Source: Prochilodus magdalenae (taxonomy: Eukaryota > Chordata > Actinopteri > Characiformes > Prochilodontidae). From it: a DNA stretch of 64,000 bases. Below are positions 34,291 through 47,170 of the stretch, in pieces; position 1 is the first letter of the stretch, and every line of letters starts with the position of its first letter. The position numbers and the translations under genes are program-made. The stretch is taken from the NCBI GenBank assembly GCA_024036415.1, contig JAMWET010003117.1:38501-102500 (forward strand), written 5' to 3'. Under the pieces are notes generated by a model. It did no database searches. It saw nothing but the letters and a program-made list of their open reading frames with translations, and was not told where the DNA came from.

Positions 34291-34619
34291 GCGGTTAACC
34301 GCTGGAGTCTCTCTGGATCTGTAGATGGATAATGCTAGGCCACACACTGTGGTGAAAATGAGTCAAATCAGGTGTAATTAGAGAGTTCAAGGAGGTCAAT
34401 TTGAAAGCCTCTTTTAGCTTTCCGAATCCTGGTGGTTTGCTGGTGAGGCTATGAGTGTAGGAAATAGAGGAAAAGCCCTGTAATAATAATAAAGGAGACT
34501 TGTTCGGCTCGGGACGTCGGCAATTTGTAGTTCATTTTTATTTCATTGGATCATAAGGTTTGTTGTGGCTCTTGTAGCCACAGTCATATATCATTGTTCA
34601 CTAGTTTGAAACAAACCTG

Positions 34620-34985
<366 letters not shown>

Positions 34986-34986
34986 C

Positions 34987-35014
34987 ACTAAGCCAAATAG
35001 AACTAATATAATAT

Positions 35015-35054
<40 letters not shown>

Positions 35055-35080
35055 ATTGTATTAGTTCTGTTTGGCTTAGT
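34987..35080. repeat. 94-bp palindrome with (TA)n core
   Basis: Left arm ACTAAGCCAAATAGAACTAA then TATAATATTGT; right arm (complement) ACTAAGCCAAACAGAACTAA then TACAATATTGT. Two or three mismatches over 31 bp, around about 15 TA dinucleotides. Probably a very short MITE or a TA-expanded hairpin. Confidence 0.88.
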
Positions 35081-36357
35081 TCTAACAGTCAATGTTCAGA
35101 GCATATGGAAGCCACTTTGCTTCAGTTTTATTATTTCCAATATGGATTCATTCCAAAAAGGAATTCTGCCTTTTGACATTTTGTTGTTCTTAATGTTACC
35201 ATCAGGCATAAGACAATACATTTGTCTAAATAATGTTTTTCTTTAATTTATTTTTGAACTATTGTAATGAACCCTTTTGGCCCCAAGCTGGTTTAAACAC
35301 CTGGAAGCTTTGAATGTTTGAATGCTGATAAGTGCTTTTATTTGGCAAAAAAATAAAATAAATAAAAGCTGATTTATATTTAAAAGGAAGTTTTAAAAGC
35401 GGGTGCCCCAAACCACTGATGCTCCGTGTACATCAAATGGAGACCTCCCTCCTGCTCTGTCCTCCTGTTATTGTCCAGCAGCAGAGTTAGCAGTGTGGGC
35501 GTGGTGGTGGAACAGAAGTAGAAAGAGGGGCGGGAGAGGAAAAGTGATTCCACCGATTCGGGTTTGGAATTATGAGAGGCTGACTAAAATGTGTCAGTGG
35601 AACGTTCGGGAATAAATCCTCCATGGACTTTACAAACTCTGTACAACAATGCTGAGATGTCTTGCTGTTATGAGGCTGAGTAAGTGTACAGTCACGCTCT
35701 CTGTCAGTCACTCTGTCAGTGCACTCCTGGTTACCTTTGTTTTCATTAAAAAAGATCAGCTGTGATTTTATGCCGAGTCATTAACTCACGGTAATTTGCA
35801 TGTCACTTTGAAGATATAAATGGGCAAAAATGGCAGAAAATAAAGCAGAACCTTCATGCGTAGCCTTGATGTCTCCTCTTTGTGGGGATGGCCAGGTCAG
35901 AACGAAGCTCTGGCCCTCCTCTCCAGCCTTCTGCACCATGTTTGTACACCAGGGTTTTCTGGATTTGATTAACAGTCAGTCAGAAGTGGACACCCCAGAG
36001 CCCAAATTAGATAGGCGTTTGGAACAGGCCATGTGTTTGAGCTCTCTCGACTGTTCCTGGCGAGTCAGCCTGCGACTTGACCTCAATAAAATCCAGGTTT
36101 TTCGGAAACAGTAGTGCTGGATTGGGAACGTTGCTGTGAAAGCCCACGCTGCACGTCTGGATTCGGGAAGTGTGTGAGCGTGCTCTCAGTAGTTATCTAT
36201 TCACTCCCTGATATCTATTCCAGTTTTAAGATGCTAGAAATGGTCCAAACTGAAAACGTCTTCTGATTTTTTTTAGAATGGGCGACAGTAAACAGGCTTC
36301 AGTAGTGTTAGTCATTTACCAGTTTCACCTTTCAGTATAGGATAGTGGAGGTAATAA
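35081..36357. other. Intronic DNA, nothing recognised
   Basis: No exon or familiar repeat seen. Confidence 0.5.
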
Positions 36358-36425
36358 GTGGTGGCTGGTAAAGTGTGATGGGTAACACCTCCACCTCCCA
36401 TGCTGCAGACCGGTGTTTGATCCCT
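36358..36425 (+). mobile_element. tRNA-derived SINE head
   Basis: GGCTGGTAAAGTGTGATGGG resembles an A box and CCGGTGTTTGATCCCTGG a B box, about 35 bp apart as in tRNA genes. It lacks a tRNA cloverleaf that I could fold. Confidence 0.5.
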
Positions 36426-37608
36426 GGTGTTTGATGCCTTGCCTGGTTCTGACTTCTGCTGGTCTCCTTACTCTGACTCACTCCTGACCCTCTTGGTTAT
36501 GTCCTCTTGTACCTTGTTGCCGCTGTGTTGTGCTACAAGCCTGTTTAATAAACCTAGCTTTGCTTTTAGCTCAGCGCGCGTCAGTCTGTCTGTCCACCCT
36601 CACATCAAACTGTAACCGTCTGCCAAATATTGTGCATGTAAAAACATGGTAATGTTATGGCAGCAAGTCGTACAAACCAAACTTTTACATTTCAGATCGT
36701 TCCAAAATAATAAATTATAAACTGCAGTGGTAAGAAAATAAATAAATAAATAAAATAAATGATGACAAACATGGCTGTAAATAAAATGTTGACTGACTAA
36801 CATTAAACACCCTTGTAGCCAGAAGAATAAAGAGGAGCGGAACAGAAAGCGAGATCATGAAGAGGGTTTAGAATTACGAGGACCTGACAAATAATGTGGC
36901 GGAAACATTTGGGAATAATTCCCTCACGGACCGAACGACCCTCGCACGCTGGGTTTGAGATTACGTCTTGCTGTTGTGAGCCAGACTAAGTGGACTGTCA
37001 CACAGTCTGTGGTCACCCGTCAGTATGAAATGGTAAAATGATGGATGATGAATGTCTGACATGCTCTGCTCAAAAGACCACAAGGATGAAGCATCACAGC
37101 TCCCTTTCTTCCCTGCGTCAAAATGATCCCTGATGCCGGTGTGACCGAGTTAAAAAGTAATAATTAATAGCACATTTATTTTGGGGAATTCTTTCAAAAT
37201 GTAAGAGCCCATGTCGTTTATTTTGTTTTGCTGGAAGATCATTTGATCATATATGTATTTTTTTGTTATGTTTTCTGGGTTTTGTGCTGTGTGTATGCAG
37301 AATGTGTGTTCCATTCTAAAGTGGACTTCCCTGCTATGCACACGCGCCGCTGCGGAGCTTTGTCCGCCTGTAATTTTGCCCCCCTCCCCGCGAGAGCTTT
37401 GTGCAGTTGCGGAGCACGGTCTTAAAAAACGATTGTGTATGCAGGCAGGCACAATAAAGCCCCAGCGGGGAGAGAGGGAACATCAGCACCTCGGCCAATT
37501 TATTTATGTCCCACTGATCAGCACGTGTACAGGCAGACTGATGTTTGAATGACGTGATCCACCACCCAGCAGAGGGGATCCGTCACACCGGGCTTGTCTA
37601 CCTGTCCA
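36426..37608. other. Intronic DNA, nothing recognised
   Basis: GC-richer patch at 37335-37420, otherwise ordinary; no exon. Confidence 0.45.
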
Positions 37609-37700
37609 GGTTTTCCTGTTCCACCTTAAATTCTGTTCCACCTTAAATTCTGCAGCAGTTACATTCTGGCACCTTAGTCTACCTGTCCAGCTTCCTGTTC
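37609..37700. mobile_element. Pal2 MITE fragment
   Basis: TTCCTGTTCCACCTTAAATT occurs twice in tandem (TTCTGTTCCACCTTAAATTC follows), then GCAGCAGTTACATTCTGGCA as in the other copies. Confidence 0.55.
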
Positions 37701-38619
37701 CACCTGAACTGGTGCAGCAGTCCTCGAGTCCTGTGGTAGTTCTCCATTTTCGCCGGTAACACCGCCTGCCAGAGCCAACATTTGTGTGGCCTCTTGCTGC
37801 CATTACCTGCGCAGCTCTATGATGCAGCGATCATGCCCGTACATCTGCTTCGGCTCTGCCCTTGATGAGTATTCTCCAATCAGCATGGTCGTTGTTGGTC
37901 CTAAACCAGAGGGAGGTCCGTCTCCATCATTTTTAGTTATCAGTTAACCTGTCATTATACTCCTGTATCCGTACGGGCAGGATTTCTCCCAGTCCATGGA
38001 GCCTTTATACCCGTCGACTAAGGCAGCCAGACAGTACATCGTACAGCATCCACTTCCACAACCACCCGACACTCGGCTCTGATGTTGTCTCCTAACAAAT
38101 CACTGCTATTGGCCGAAGCTGAGAAATTCCGTCTTTCCAGCCGTAAAAAAACTGAGGCCGTAAACTCGGTGGAAGTGGGAGTGAAATAAGGTTCCGTGTG
38201 GAATTCTTTGTGTTGGCAGGTTCCAGCTGCTTCCAGATCCTTTAGGGTGAATATATTTTTATGGTGTTATTCTTACGCTGAATGGTCCTCTAGTGGAAGA
38301 GTATGAGGTAATGAGATTAAATAAGATTTGGAAATGAAGGGAAATCGATGGTTTGAGCGCGTCACGGCGGAGTCGTTAGCATGGTGATGTGGTGCCGCTG
38401 CCAGGGCAGATGTGTGGGGAGCTTTTTATGACCGAGCTTGTGTGAGAGAGCGTCAGGCATTTCGCCGGCCTCGTTTAAAGCCAGCGAGCTGCAGGAGCCT
38501 CAGCCTTTTACAGGCCAGCTGTGTGAGTTAGTCAGGTGCGATGGTGCGCGGGTGGATGTTACATGAGTGTCGCTGCCATTACAAAACAAAAGCTGGGAGC
38601 TCTGAAATGTAACACGCAG

Positions 38620-38790
38620 GAGTCAAACCCCAACCTTGACGGACGGGGAAGTGGAGGTGGCTGATATGGGGAAACTTTAGATCAAGATATTTATGATGAT
38701 GATTTATGAAGCGATGCTGTACTGCCACATTTAATAACTGCTATCAAAAACTATTAATACCAAATGGTAGTTTCTGTAAACTGGTGGTTA
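38620..38790 (+). repeat. Diverged partial copy of the 1274-bp duplication unit
   Basis: AACCTTGACGGACGGGGAAG through GGAGGTGGCTGATATGGGGA and CTACTGCCACATTTAATAACTG-like sequence match 39920-40100 and 41190-41370 with indels. It leads into PalA sequence, as the later units do. Confidence 0.78.
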
Positions 38791-38997
38791 TGGTAACTTT
38801 ACAGGCCCGGCCCAAACCCTAGTTTAATTCTTATGTAAGTCAATGGAACCAGACGTTTGTCCAACCCATGCTGGGCTACATCTGTTGGTCCATTCATCTC
38901 AAATTTCCACAGCAGGTGAACAGCAGGTGTTCTGTTAAAATGAAAACGTCAACAAAAATGGGGATAATATTTTTTTTCTTTGAACAGTGAAAATATA
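38791..38997. mobile_element. PalA palindromic MITE copy
   Basis: GGTAACTTTACAGGCCCGGC, TAAGTCAATGGAACCAGACG, GGTCCATTCATCTCAAATTT, ending TTTTCTTTGAACAGTGA. The first 60 bp of this MITE are also part of the downstream tandem units (about 40085-40142, 41360-41416). Confidence 0.8.
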
Positions 38998-39290
38998 TGG
39001 AGGACCGAATCTGCCAAAATAAAAAAATAAAACACTAATACTTAAATTAAAATGGTAAAGAAATAATGATGGTAAATCTAAAAATAAATAAATAAGCATA
39101 GAAATAAGTATATCAATAAATAAAAAACTTAAATAAATGTGTAACAGGTATTTATTTTGTTATTTGTGTTACTTAATGAACATTTTTATTTTAAATTAAT
39201 GTATTTACCTAATTATTTATTAATAAATTCATTTATTTATTAGTTTTGTTTTTCCTTACCCTAAAGGGGCTGTCAATCCATGACGTCAGT

Positions 39291-40564
39291 GTGTCTTAAC
39301 ATTCCTATTGGTTGATCGACAGCAGATTCCGTAGATCGATTGTCTTGCTCCATCAGCAGTAACTATGAACAACACGGTGCACTAATGTCTGCTTACAGGC
39401 AACAGGTAGCAAAGACCTGAGACTCTTAGCTGACCCTGCTGAAAATGCAGGTGCAGATGATTTACTCTTTCGGGTGGAGGCTGTGGCTGACAGTTCCATT
39501 TGTTACATCTTCTGATACAGAGATCGACCCCATAGTGTTCACAAATAGAGACAATATGCCCTCTCTGTCAAAGGTTGGGAGACTCCATGCCCTGCAGACA
39601 GTGTGTTAGCATAACACGGCTATATGCTAATACTTCATCAAAGTGTTTTTATCAGGATGTGGAAAAGTCTTATTTTCTCTTTCTGTACTTCAGAATTAAT
39701 TTGGGAGATTTATACTTGATTTGTTTTTATTACTCCACAAGGAGAAAATATGGTTTGCCTCAGGAGGCGCTTTAACCTGCCTGTGAGGTCCAGAGCTACA
39801 GCTGCTCATGGACACTATGGGTCTAGCCAAAATCTGTGAAGTTATCCTATACAGCAGCCTATGCAGAACTCAGTGGCGTGACTTTGTTCGGAGTTCAGAG
39901 AGCAAGGAATGAAACGTCAACCTTGACGGAGGTGAAAGTGGAGGTGGCTGATATGGGGAAAACTTTAGATCGTGATATTTATGATGATATGTTTCTTCTG
40001 CAGCCTGAAAAATGATTAACGATGCTCTACTGCCACATTTAATGACTGCTATTAAAAACTAGGAATATCAAATGGCAGTTTATGTAAAATGGTAACTTTA
40101 CAGGCCCGGCCCAAACCCTAGCTTAATCCTTATGTAAGTCAAGGTGAGGTCCAGAGCTACAGCTGGTCATAGACACTATGGGTCTCGCTAAAATCCAGAG
40201 TTCAGAGAGCTTTTCAGGGAATCAGGGCGTCTGTGTCGTCTCTCCTTCCGAAATCAATCCGACTCATGAGGCAGACCTTAATGTCCACACTACCCATGTG
40301 AGATGTGGGTGATACCACAGCTTGATTCTACACACTCACACAGTGCACATCTATACACATATACTGTGTATGGAACTGTTCAACAGAGCTACATGCTGGA
40401 GATGGACATGTCTCCTATGGATATGACACCCAGATGGTCCTGTTTGTCTGTTTTTCTGCAACCAAAGGAAAGAAAATCATGTTGGGAGCATGTGCATGTT
40501 TTTGGGGTCATTATTTTAACCCTGTACCTGCTGGAAAAAGGTGTGCACATCCATGACTCAGTAG
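39291..40564 (+). repeat. Tandem duplication, unit 1 (1274 bp)
   Basis: Unit 1 of a direct tandem repeat; corresponding points are 1274 bp apart (for example the TTGGGAGACTCCATGCCCTG block at 39575 and 40849). Identity is high throughout, with small indels. It contains a short frame (39575-39775) that is identical in both units but has no recognised domain. Within the unit, GAGGTCCAGAGCTACAGCTG occurs twice. Confidence 0.95.
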
Positions 40565-41838
40565 TGTTTGTTAACATTCTTATTCGTAAAATCGATTCAG
40601 ATTCCGTTAGATCTATTGTCTTGCTCCATCAGCTAGTAACTATTCCACAAACACGGTACAATGTCTGCTTATAGGCAACAGGTAGCAAAGACCTGAGACT
40701 CTTAGCTGACCCTGCTGAAAATGCAGGTGCAGATGATTTACTCTTTCGGGTGAGGCTGTGGCTGACAGTTCCATTTGTTACATCTTCTGATACAGAGATC
40801 GACCCCATAGTGTTCAGTATAGAGACAATATGCCCTCTCTGTCAAAGGTTGGGAGACTCCATGCCCTGCAGACAGTGTGTTAGCATAACACGGCTATATG
40901 CTAATACTTCATCAAAGTGTTTTTATCAGGATGTGGAAAAGTCTTATTTTCTCTTTCTGTACTTCAGAATTAATTTGGGAGATTTATACTTGATTTGTTT
41001 TTATTACTCCACAAGGAGAAAATATGGTTTGCCTCAGGAGGCGCTTTAACCTGCCTGTGAAGTCCAGAGCTACAGCTGCTCATGGACACTATGGGTCTAG
41101 CCAAAATCTGTGAAGTTATCCTATACAGCAGCCTATGCAGAACTCAGTGGCGTGACTTTGTTCGGAGTTCAGAGAGCAAGGAATGAAACGTCAACCTTGA
41201 CGGAGGTGAAAGTGGAGGTGGCTGATATGGGGAAAACTTTAGATCATGATATTTATGATGATATGTTTCTTCTGCCGGCTGAAAAATGATTAACGATGCT
41301 CTACTGCCACATTTAATGACTGCTATTAAAAACTAGGAATATCAAATGGCAGTTTATATAAAATGGTAACTTTACAGGCCCAGCCCAAACTTTAGCTTAA
41401 TCCTTATGTAAGTCAATGTGAGGTCCAGAGCTACAGCTGGTCATAGACACTATGGGTCTAGCTAAAATCCAGAGTTCAGAAAGCTTTTCAGGGAATCAGG
41501 GCGTCTGTGTCGTCTCTCCTTCCGAAATCAATCCGACTCATGAGCCAGACCTTAATGTCCACACTACCCGTGTGTGATGTGGGTGATACCACAGCTTGAT
41601 TCTACAACTCTCACACAGTGCACATCTATACACATATACTGTATATGGAACTGTTCAACAGAGCTACATGCTGGAGATGGACATGTCTCCTATGGATATG
41701 ACACCCAGGTGGTCCTGTTTGTCTGTTTTTCTGCAAACAGAGGAAAGAAAATCATGTTGGGAGCATGTGCATGTTTTTGGGGTCATTATTTTAACCCTGT
41801 ACCTGCTGGAAAAAGGTGTAGCACAGAATCAGTAGTGT
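40565..41838 (+). repeat. Tandem duplication, unit 2 (1274 bp)
   Basis: Second unit, ending at a GTGTTTGTTTAAC block that matches the start of both units. The high identity to unit 1 points to a recent duplication or gene conversion. No host-like coding sequence. Confidence 0.95.
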
Positions 41839-42121
41839 TTGTTTAACAGTCGTAAATTATTCAATTCAGTTCACATCTATTCTTTTCTATTCTATTCTAT
41901 TCTCTTCCACTTAACAGTCAATTTTCTAATATGACGTTCTACATTGTAGTGAAACACTATCGGGCTATTCCTCCAGTGCAGTGAGACAGTACATACACAG
42001 ATATGCAAGGTGTGCAGTAGCTGTGCGTCAGAGTGTTGAACTGAGGTTAGCATATGTAGTAAAACGAAATACAGCTTGTACATATGGACAGCACCGTATG
42101 TCGAGCTAGCCAGGTGTTCAA

Positions 42122-42442
42122 TTAAGTATGTGCCTCAGCATCCACTGAACATGGTGTACCGCTTCGAAGCTGCGTTGCTCTTATTCCCATTCCCTTCTGC
42201 TTAGATCTAATCCCACTGATGATGCACTGTGGAATATTTAGTAGTAAGGAAATTTCACCACTGGACTTGTTGCACAGGTGGCATCCTGTACCACGCCGGA
42301 ACTCACTGAGCTCCTGACAGTGACCCATTCTCTCACTAACGTCTGTAGAAGCAGTCTGCATTACTCGGTGCTTGGATTATTACACCTGTGGCCATGGAAG
42401 TGAACGGAACACCTGAATTCAATTATTTGGATGGGGGAGTGA
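42122..42442 (-). mobile_element. Tc1/mariner family E: transposase N-terminus
   Basis: Minus strand 42361-42122 reads MQTASTDVSERMGHCQELSE then FRRGTGCHLCNKSSGEISLL and LNIPQCIISGI, the start codon and helix-turn-helix region of a Tc1-like transposase with a small deletion. Beyond the ATG, GGCCATGGAAGTGAACGGAA and the end ATACTTTTGGCAATATAGTG (to about 42442) are the family leader and terminal inverted repeat. Truncated after about 80 codons. Confidence 0.85.
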
Positions 42443-43762
42443 ATACTTTTGGCAATATAGTGTATGTGTATGTTGATGTACAGTACATATATAATAGAGT
42501 AGAGAGTGCAGGTAGTGTAGCAGCTAATGATCAGGTAAACATCTAAACAAGCCCTGTGAGGTGTGCCGAGTCCGGTCCATACATAAAGACATAAGCTGCG
42601 TTATTAATAGATTGAATCATATGGAGCAGAAAATAGAAAACCTGGAGAGGAGCTGGAACAGAAATGTCTGCCACTCTCCTCCACTCCACTGAGATACTCT
42701 GGACACCCCTGACTTTCCTCCCGAATGACGTGGACGAATTACACAAGATTTAGTAAGCATGGAAAGAAGTAGTCACGCAGTCGGTCTGCCCAAACAGGCC
42801 TAACTTTACCGCACACCGAACGACACACACAGTCCAGAAATTCCAGATCTTTATTTTTAATGAAGGTGCACATACCGCCGCTGCCAGTCAGTGACTCTCA
42901 GCACCGCCATCCATCACCTCTCCACTGGGGCATTACCTTAAACCCAGAGTAGTGTAACTATCCCAGTTTCACCTTTTGAGGGAGATATGGTTGAGGGAGA
43001 GTCGGTGCAATCAGTCCACTAAAGGAATAAAGTGTATAAATGTTTACGGTTAGAGAAATGAAAGGTAGAAAAGGTAGTTTGAACATTAAAGTGAGAATGT
43101 AAAAACGGCAGTCTGCCCAGCAGGGCTCAAATACAATGGAAAGCAGCTGCAGTGGACTGCGGTGGAGTTTACTCAGTAAAACCATTAACATCACCAAAAC
43201 AACCGAGGTCTACCACAAGCTTCAGACGTCTGCAGATTAATTGTTTGATCATCTGTAAACAGAAGGAGCAGATGATCCCTCGCTCCTGATTGAAACACTG
43301 CAGAACTCTGTACCTCTCTGTTTTCCCTTCCCTCTGTCTTTCCTGTTCTTGGCTGAGTTTCTTAATATACCTCCGGTATTCTGGGGTCCCATGTTGGCTG
43401 GCCACTCCACCATTAGTGTTCTGTATATCTCTGTATATCCATACAATGACATACCGGAGATCAGGGGATAGCAAATCGGTCATGAAGCGGGGATACCTCG
43501 GAGGACGGCTTGGGAATTGCCATAAGGTGCTGCAGTTGATTCACGTCGCGTTGCCATGAGCACGCTGGCCAGTGTTCAGCCTCACTCACAAGATAACACC
43601 TCACAACTTACACAGGTGTGGGCATTTCCAAGTAACCCCTGAGATAACACTACTTCATTATCAATGTACACACTGCTGGCCCATGACTTTGATATGTCAG
43701 TGTACATCACTCACTGTAATGATATATGCTAGCTTCCATAAGTGATATACACTCATCATCTA
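42443..43762. other. Intronic DNA, nothing recognised
   Basis: A CTGGGGTCCCATGTTGGCTG block near 43381 also occurs near 50608, suggesting a shared unnamed repeat. No exon. Confidence 0.45.
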
Positions 43763-43930
43763 ACCAGCTGCACCCAGAAGGAGGGAAGGAAGATAAAGGT
43801 GACCAGGATCAATAACTGATGATAAATTTAGACTGATATGATCAATATTTATTGAGCTACACATACAGAAGTCTGTCTCTCAGTATGGGGTTGGGCCGCC
43901 ATATTGCTAACCCAACATGCCAGACGTATA
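43763..43930 (-). mobile_element. Tc1-like family B terminal fragment
   Basis: CAGCTGCACCCAGAAGGAGG, GATCAATAACTGATGATAAA, and CTAACCCAACATGCCAGACG are as in the other family B copies; about 20 bp of the leader is deleted and the copy ends at 43927. Confidence 0.8.
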
Positions 43931-44030
43931 ACCTCTCTAGCTCATCATTAACTCTGATCTTATACATCTCCTGTTTTGTCTTCAGTTTGAAAAATGATTA
44001 ATAATGTAAAATATTATAATATATGGGTGT

Positions 44031-44053
44031 ATATATATATATATATATATATA
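44031..44053 (+). repeat. (TA)n microsatellite
   Basis: About eleven TA units. Confidence 0.9.
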
Positions 44054-45489
44054 AATGTGGGGAAATAGTATTAACTGCTAAGCTAGTTGAATGACCAGCT
44101 GCAGCCAGTTTGGCACAGCACCACTTGTACCAGCCCTGCATCTCTTAACAAGACTGAGGCGTGCTGAATACTGGCTTTTCCCGGGCATCATATTTGAGCA
44201 TCTGTTTTTTCCTAGTGCACAGAATAACGTCATAGTAAGTTTATTTTCAGCAACCATGATTTTGAGACATTTAAGGGGTCCAAAAAGTTAATCAGGGGGG
44301 CCCAGTCTCACTAGGACCCACTATTTCAAGCCTTACGCTCAGTTCACATTGCGGAACATGCCACCCTGGCTATGGGAGCCAACCAGTACGCTAGCTGTAG
44401 TTGATGCTTCTGTTTTTCAGTGCTTAGTTCTTCGTAGGTTTGGCTATGAATACATATTTTAACTTTCCTGTCAAAAGCATTTGATGCCAGTCTGCATCAC
44501 AGCTGGTATTTTTAATCATTTCTGCCAATCAGAATCCACGGATATGAATGGCATGCATATAAAGATAATCATCTGTGCCTGGGTAGTGCCTGCGAAGCGC
44601 TCAGTTCTCATTCAAACAGTCAAATCCATATTAGTGTAAAATAAAACACAGTTAGAACGCTAAGTTAGTTTAAACTGACGATGCTCATTTGTTTTGAAAC
44701 TATTTTGGAAGGCTAGACGTCCCCAGACTTTTGACAGCGTCTGTATTTGCGTGGCTGATTGCAGGGCTGCTGTAGTATCTCAGCGGTTATGGCCTGTTTG
44801 GTGGTGGACGCTCAGTGACTCTCTGCGAAGGGGAGATTTAAATGTACTGCAACTGCTCGAAGCCGTCTTAACCTCACTTTCCAACCACACTGGCCCCGAG
44901 TGGGCTTCTGCTTTTCTCTTTCTCCTTCAGAGTGGTCAGCCTCGATGGGAATTTTAATTGTGAGATATTGATCAGGGGGCCTTCAGCAGGAGCTGCAGAG
45001 CCGGCTGAATTTTGGAGCCCTTGAAATGCTCCAGCGTTTTCTTATGCATGAGGGAAGTCGGCCCACAGATTAGCACAGAGAGGCAGTGCTGAGGCAGTGC
45101 TGAGGCAGCGCTGTCTGCTGTCTCCTATGCGAAGTGTAGATGCAGATACCTCCCGTTTGCCAATGCAATCGCTGTCCAGCTGTTTTTATTTTACCACAGT
45201 GTAGCTGCGGCTCCAGATGTGGCAGCTTCCAGCGGCTTTCCTGTTACTTCTTGCAGCTCCTGTTGATCTTAACGAGACATTTAAGGACAACTCGACTGGA
45301 GCTTTCCTTTCCAGTAATGTGACTTCAAATGAGAGACCGGGCTCTGGTCTCATTCTTTATATCTGTGGACAAAATGGCCATTAACTATTAACAATTAAAG
45401 GAGATATCTCTATTTATTATTTCTATGTATTGTATTTACCTGTCTGATATTAATAATAATAACTCAGTCACCTTCTAAAATACTTTTAT
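44054..45489. other. Intronic DNA, nothing recognised
   Basis: No exon despite scanning for malic-enzyme blocks. Confidence 0.5.
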
Positions 45490-45730
45490 TTGTCTGGGGA
45501 ATGCTGGAGCCTATCCCAGCATTCATTGGGCAGAAGGCAGGAGATACCCTGCAAAGGTAATCCATTGCAGGGCAGACCTACACACTCACACCTAGGGTGG
45601 CAACTTGGCATCTTCAGTTCACCTGGCTGAAGGTCTTTGAACTATGGGAGACAGCCAATGGAGACACATGGAGAACATGCAAGCCCCACACAGAAAGGTG
45701 CCTGGACACCCTAGCCGTAACCCTAAAACC
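45490..45730 (+). repeat. Dispersed fish repeat (GGAGCCTATCCCAGC type)
   Basis: GCTGGAGCCTATCCCAGCAT, CCATTGCAGGGCAGACCTAC and GGAGAACATGCAAGCCCCAC are marker blocks of a common fish interspersed repeat. The CA-rich and CCCTAACCC tail follows to about 45770. Confidence 0.65.
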
Positions 45731-45769
45731 CACCCCCACACCCCACCCACCCTAACCCTACAACTATTG

Positions 45770-46790
45770 TAGACAAAGCATCAAAGACAACACATACATA
45801 CATTCAAATAGACACTATGAGTGAGACCTGATGGTTGAATGAGGCAGGTTATATGCATATTTGAGGAGACATGTTTAAAGATTAGATTTAAGAACTGAAC
45901 TGAACTGTGCCAGAGTCCAGGAGCACATCTATAAACTGTCTTGGTCACCAAAACCATGGAGGTAGGATGGAGGAATGCTGAGTAGCCCAGTTGTAGAAGG
46001 CCCAGGAGAGCGAAAGTGTTTGTGAGTAAAGAGAAGATCAGACAGGTAAGACAAGGTGAGATGGTTAATCTATCTATCTATCTATAATATTTACACAGAT
46101 TATTATGTATATGGTAATCTCTGAACATATAAAGTATAGAAAGAATATTATGTTTCCAAAAATAAATAGAAACTTCAAAGGCAAACGGGACTCTTATCAC
46201 CACCTGAGTTACCATCAGATACAGTCCTTAAAGCTTTTATCTTCTACAGAGAGGAGAAACTCGTGCTCCATTCTTGCTTCAGAACTTCATAAGCCACAGG
46301 TGTTTTCGTCCATCCCTCCACTGTGATAAGACTACTCTGTGCCGTGGGTCTGAAAGGATGTGTAGCTTGTTAGGAAGCCATTATTCCCAGCCGTCTGTAA
46401 ACAGAACCCATTGCCCTGTTTGTAAAGGCTTCACTGGAGAATCATGTGCACGCATAGTCACCAAACGGGACAAGCTGAGAAAATTAAACATCTGCGAATC
46501 AAACAGAGAAGCTGCCGGTGACGGCAGAACAACAGAGCGACCACCTTGGAGTTCACGGAATGTCTTTGGAATCACATGGATCATCACATGGAACTTCTGA
46601 GGCTGTACTTTAGAGGTGTGGAAAAATATCACTGCAGAGTTCTTCGATCAGTTTCTTGAAAAGAGTGGACACACTGAACATGGTGATAAGCTCACTGGTC
46701 CCAAAATGAGTCGCCTGTGACTGAAATGTACCTAGCAGCGAGTAAACCCTACACAAGCACAAATACCGGTTTGGTTTTGGCGTGGACTGG
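45770..46790. other. Intronic DNA, nothing recognised
   Basis: Contains a short (TATC)n near 46071 and a 108-codon frame without domain. No exon. Confidence 0.45.
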
Positions 46791-47170
46791 AAAAGTCTCT
46801 GGGTGTAGGATCAGTGTTCAGACACTCTTACATCAAAAGACTGTGCAGTTGGGCCAGATTTGGTGGATGCCTTCCCCAGTACTGCATTACTGGTAGACCC
46901 GTATGACCGTACGCTTCCATACACCTGCAGACTCAGCTACTTCCTTCACACTATGGTCTTTGGCCACGCCCACATGCAGTCCCTCCTTTTAGCCAATCAT
47001 TAACATCTGCTCTGGAGCCATTTTCCACACATGGAACGAGACACTCCCTGCACTGTAGCACCTCCTCCCAATCTATGGATCCCGGCACTCACACCCCACA
47101 GGGATTTGTAGCCTTACCATCCTCAAGCAGCGCCATCTGTAGGAGATGCTACCACCTTCAACACGCAAGG
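46791..47170 (-). mobile_element. Tc1-like family D derivative
   Basis: Minus-strand copy: the internal block (GGTGGATGCCTTCCCCAGTA) at 46860-46880, then directly the helix-turn-helix segment and leader up to CCAATCTATGGATCCCGGCA and the end region (CCATCTGTAGGAGATGCTAC). As in the 33945 copy, the transposase core is missing. Confidence 0.8.

Noticed and set aside
36358..36425. tRNA gene
   Set aside because: A- and B-box-like motifs are present but no cloverleaf, anticodon arm or terminator could be drawn; fits a SINE head better.
39575..39775. Duplicated 66-codon frame as a conserved gene
   Set aside because: Identity between units reflects recent duplication, not selection; no domain and a non-ATG start in the first unit.
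44870..44960. Possible exon after the pyrimidine tract TTTCTCTTTCTCCTTCAG
   Set aside because: The acceptor looks good but the following sequence has no match to malic enzyme in any frame and no paired donor was convincing.
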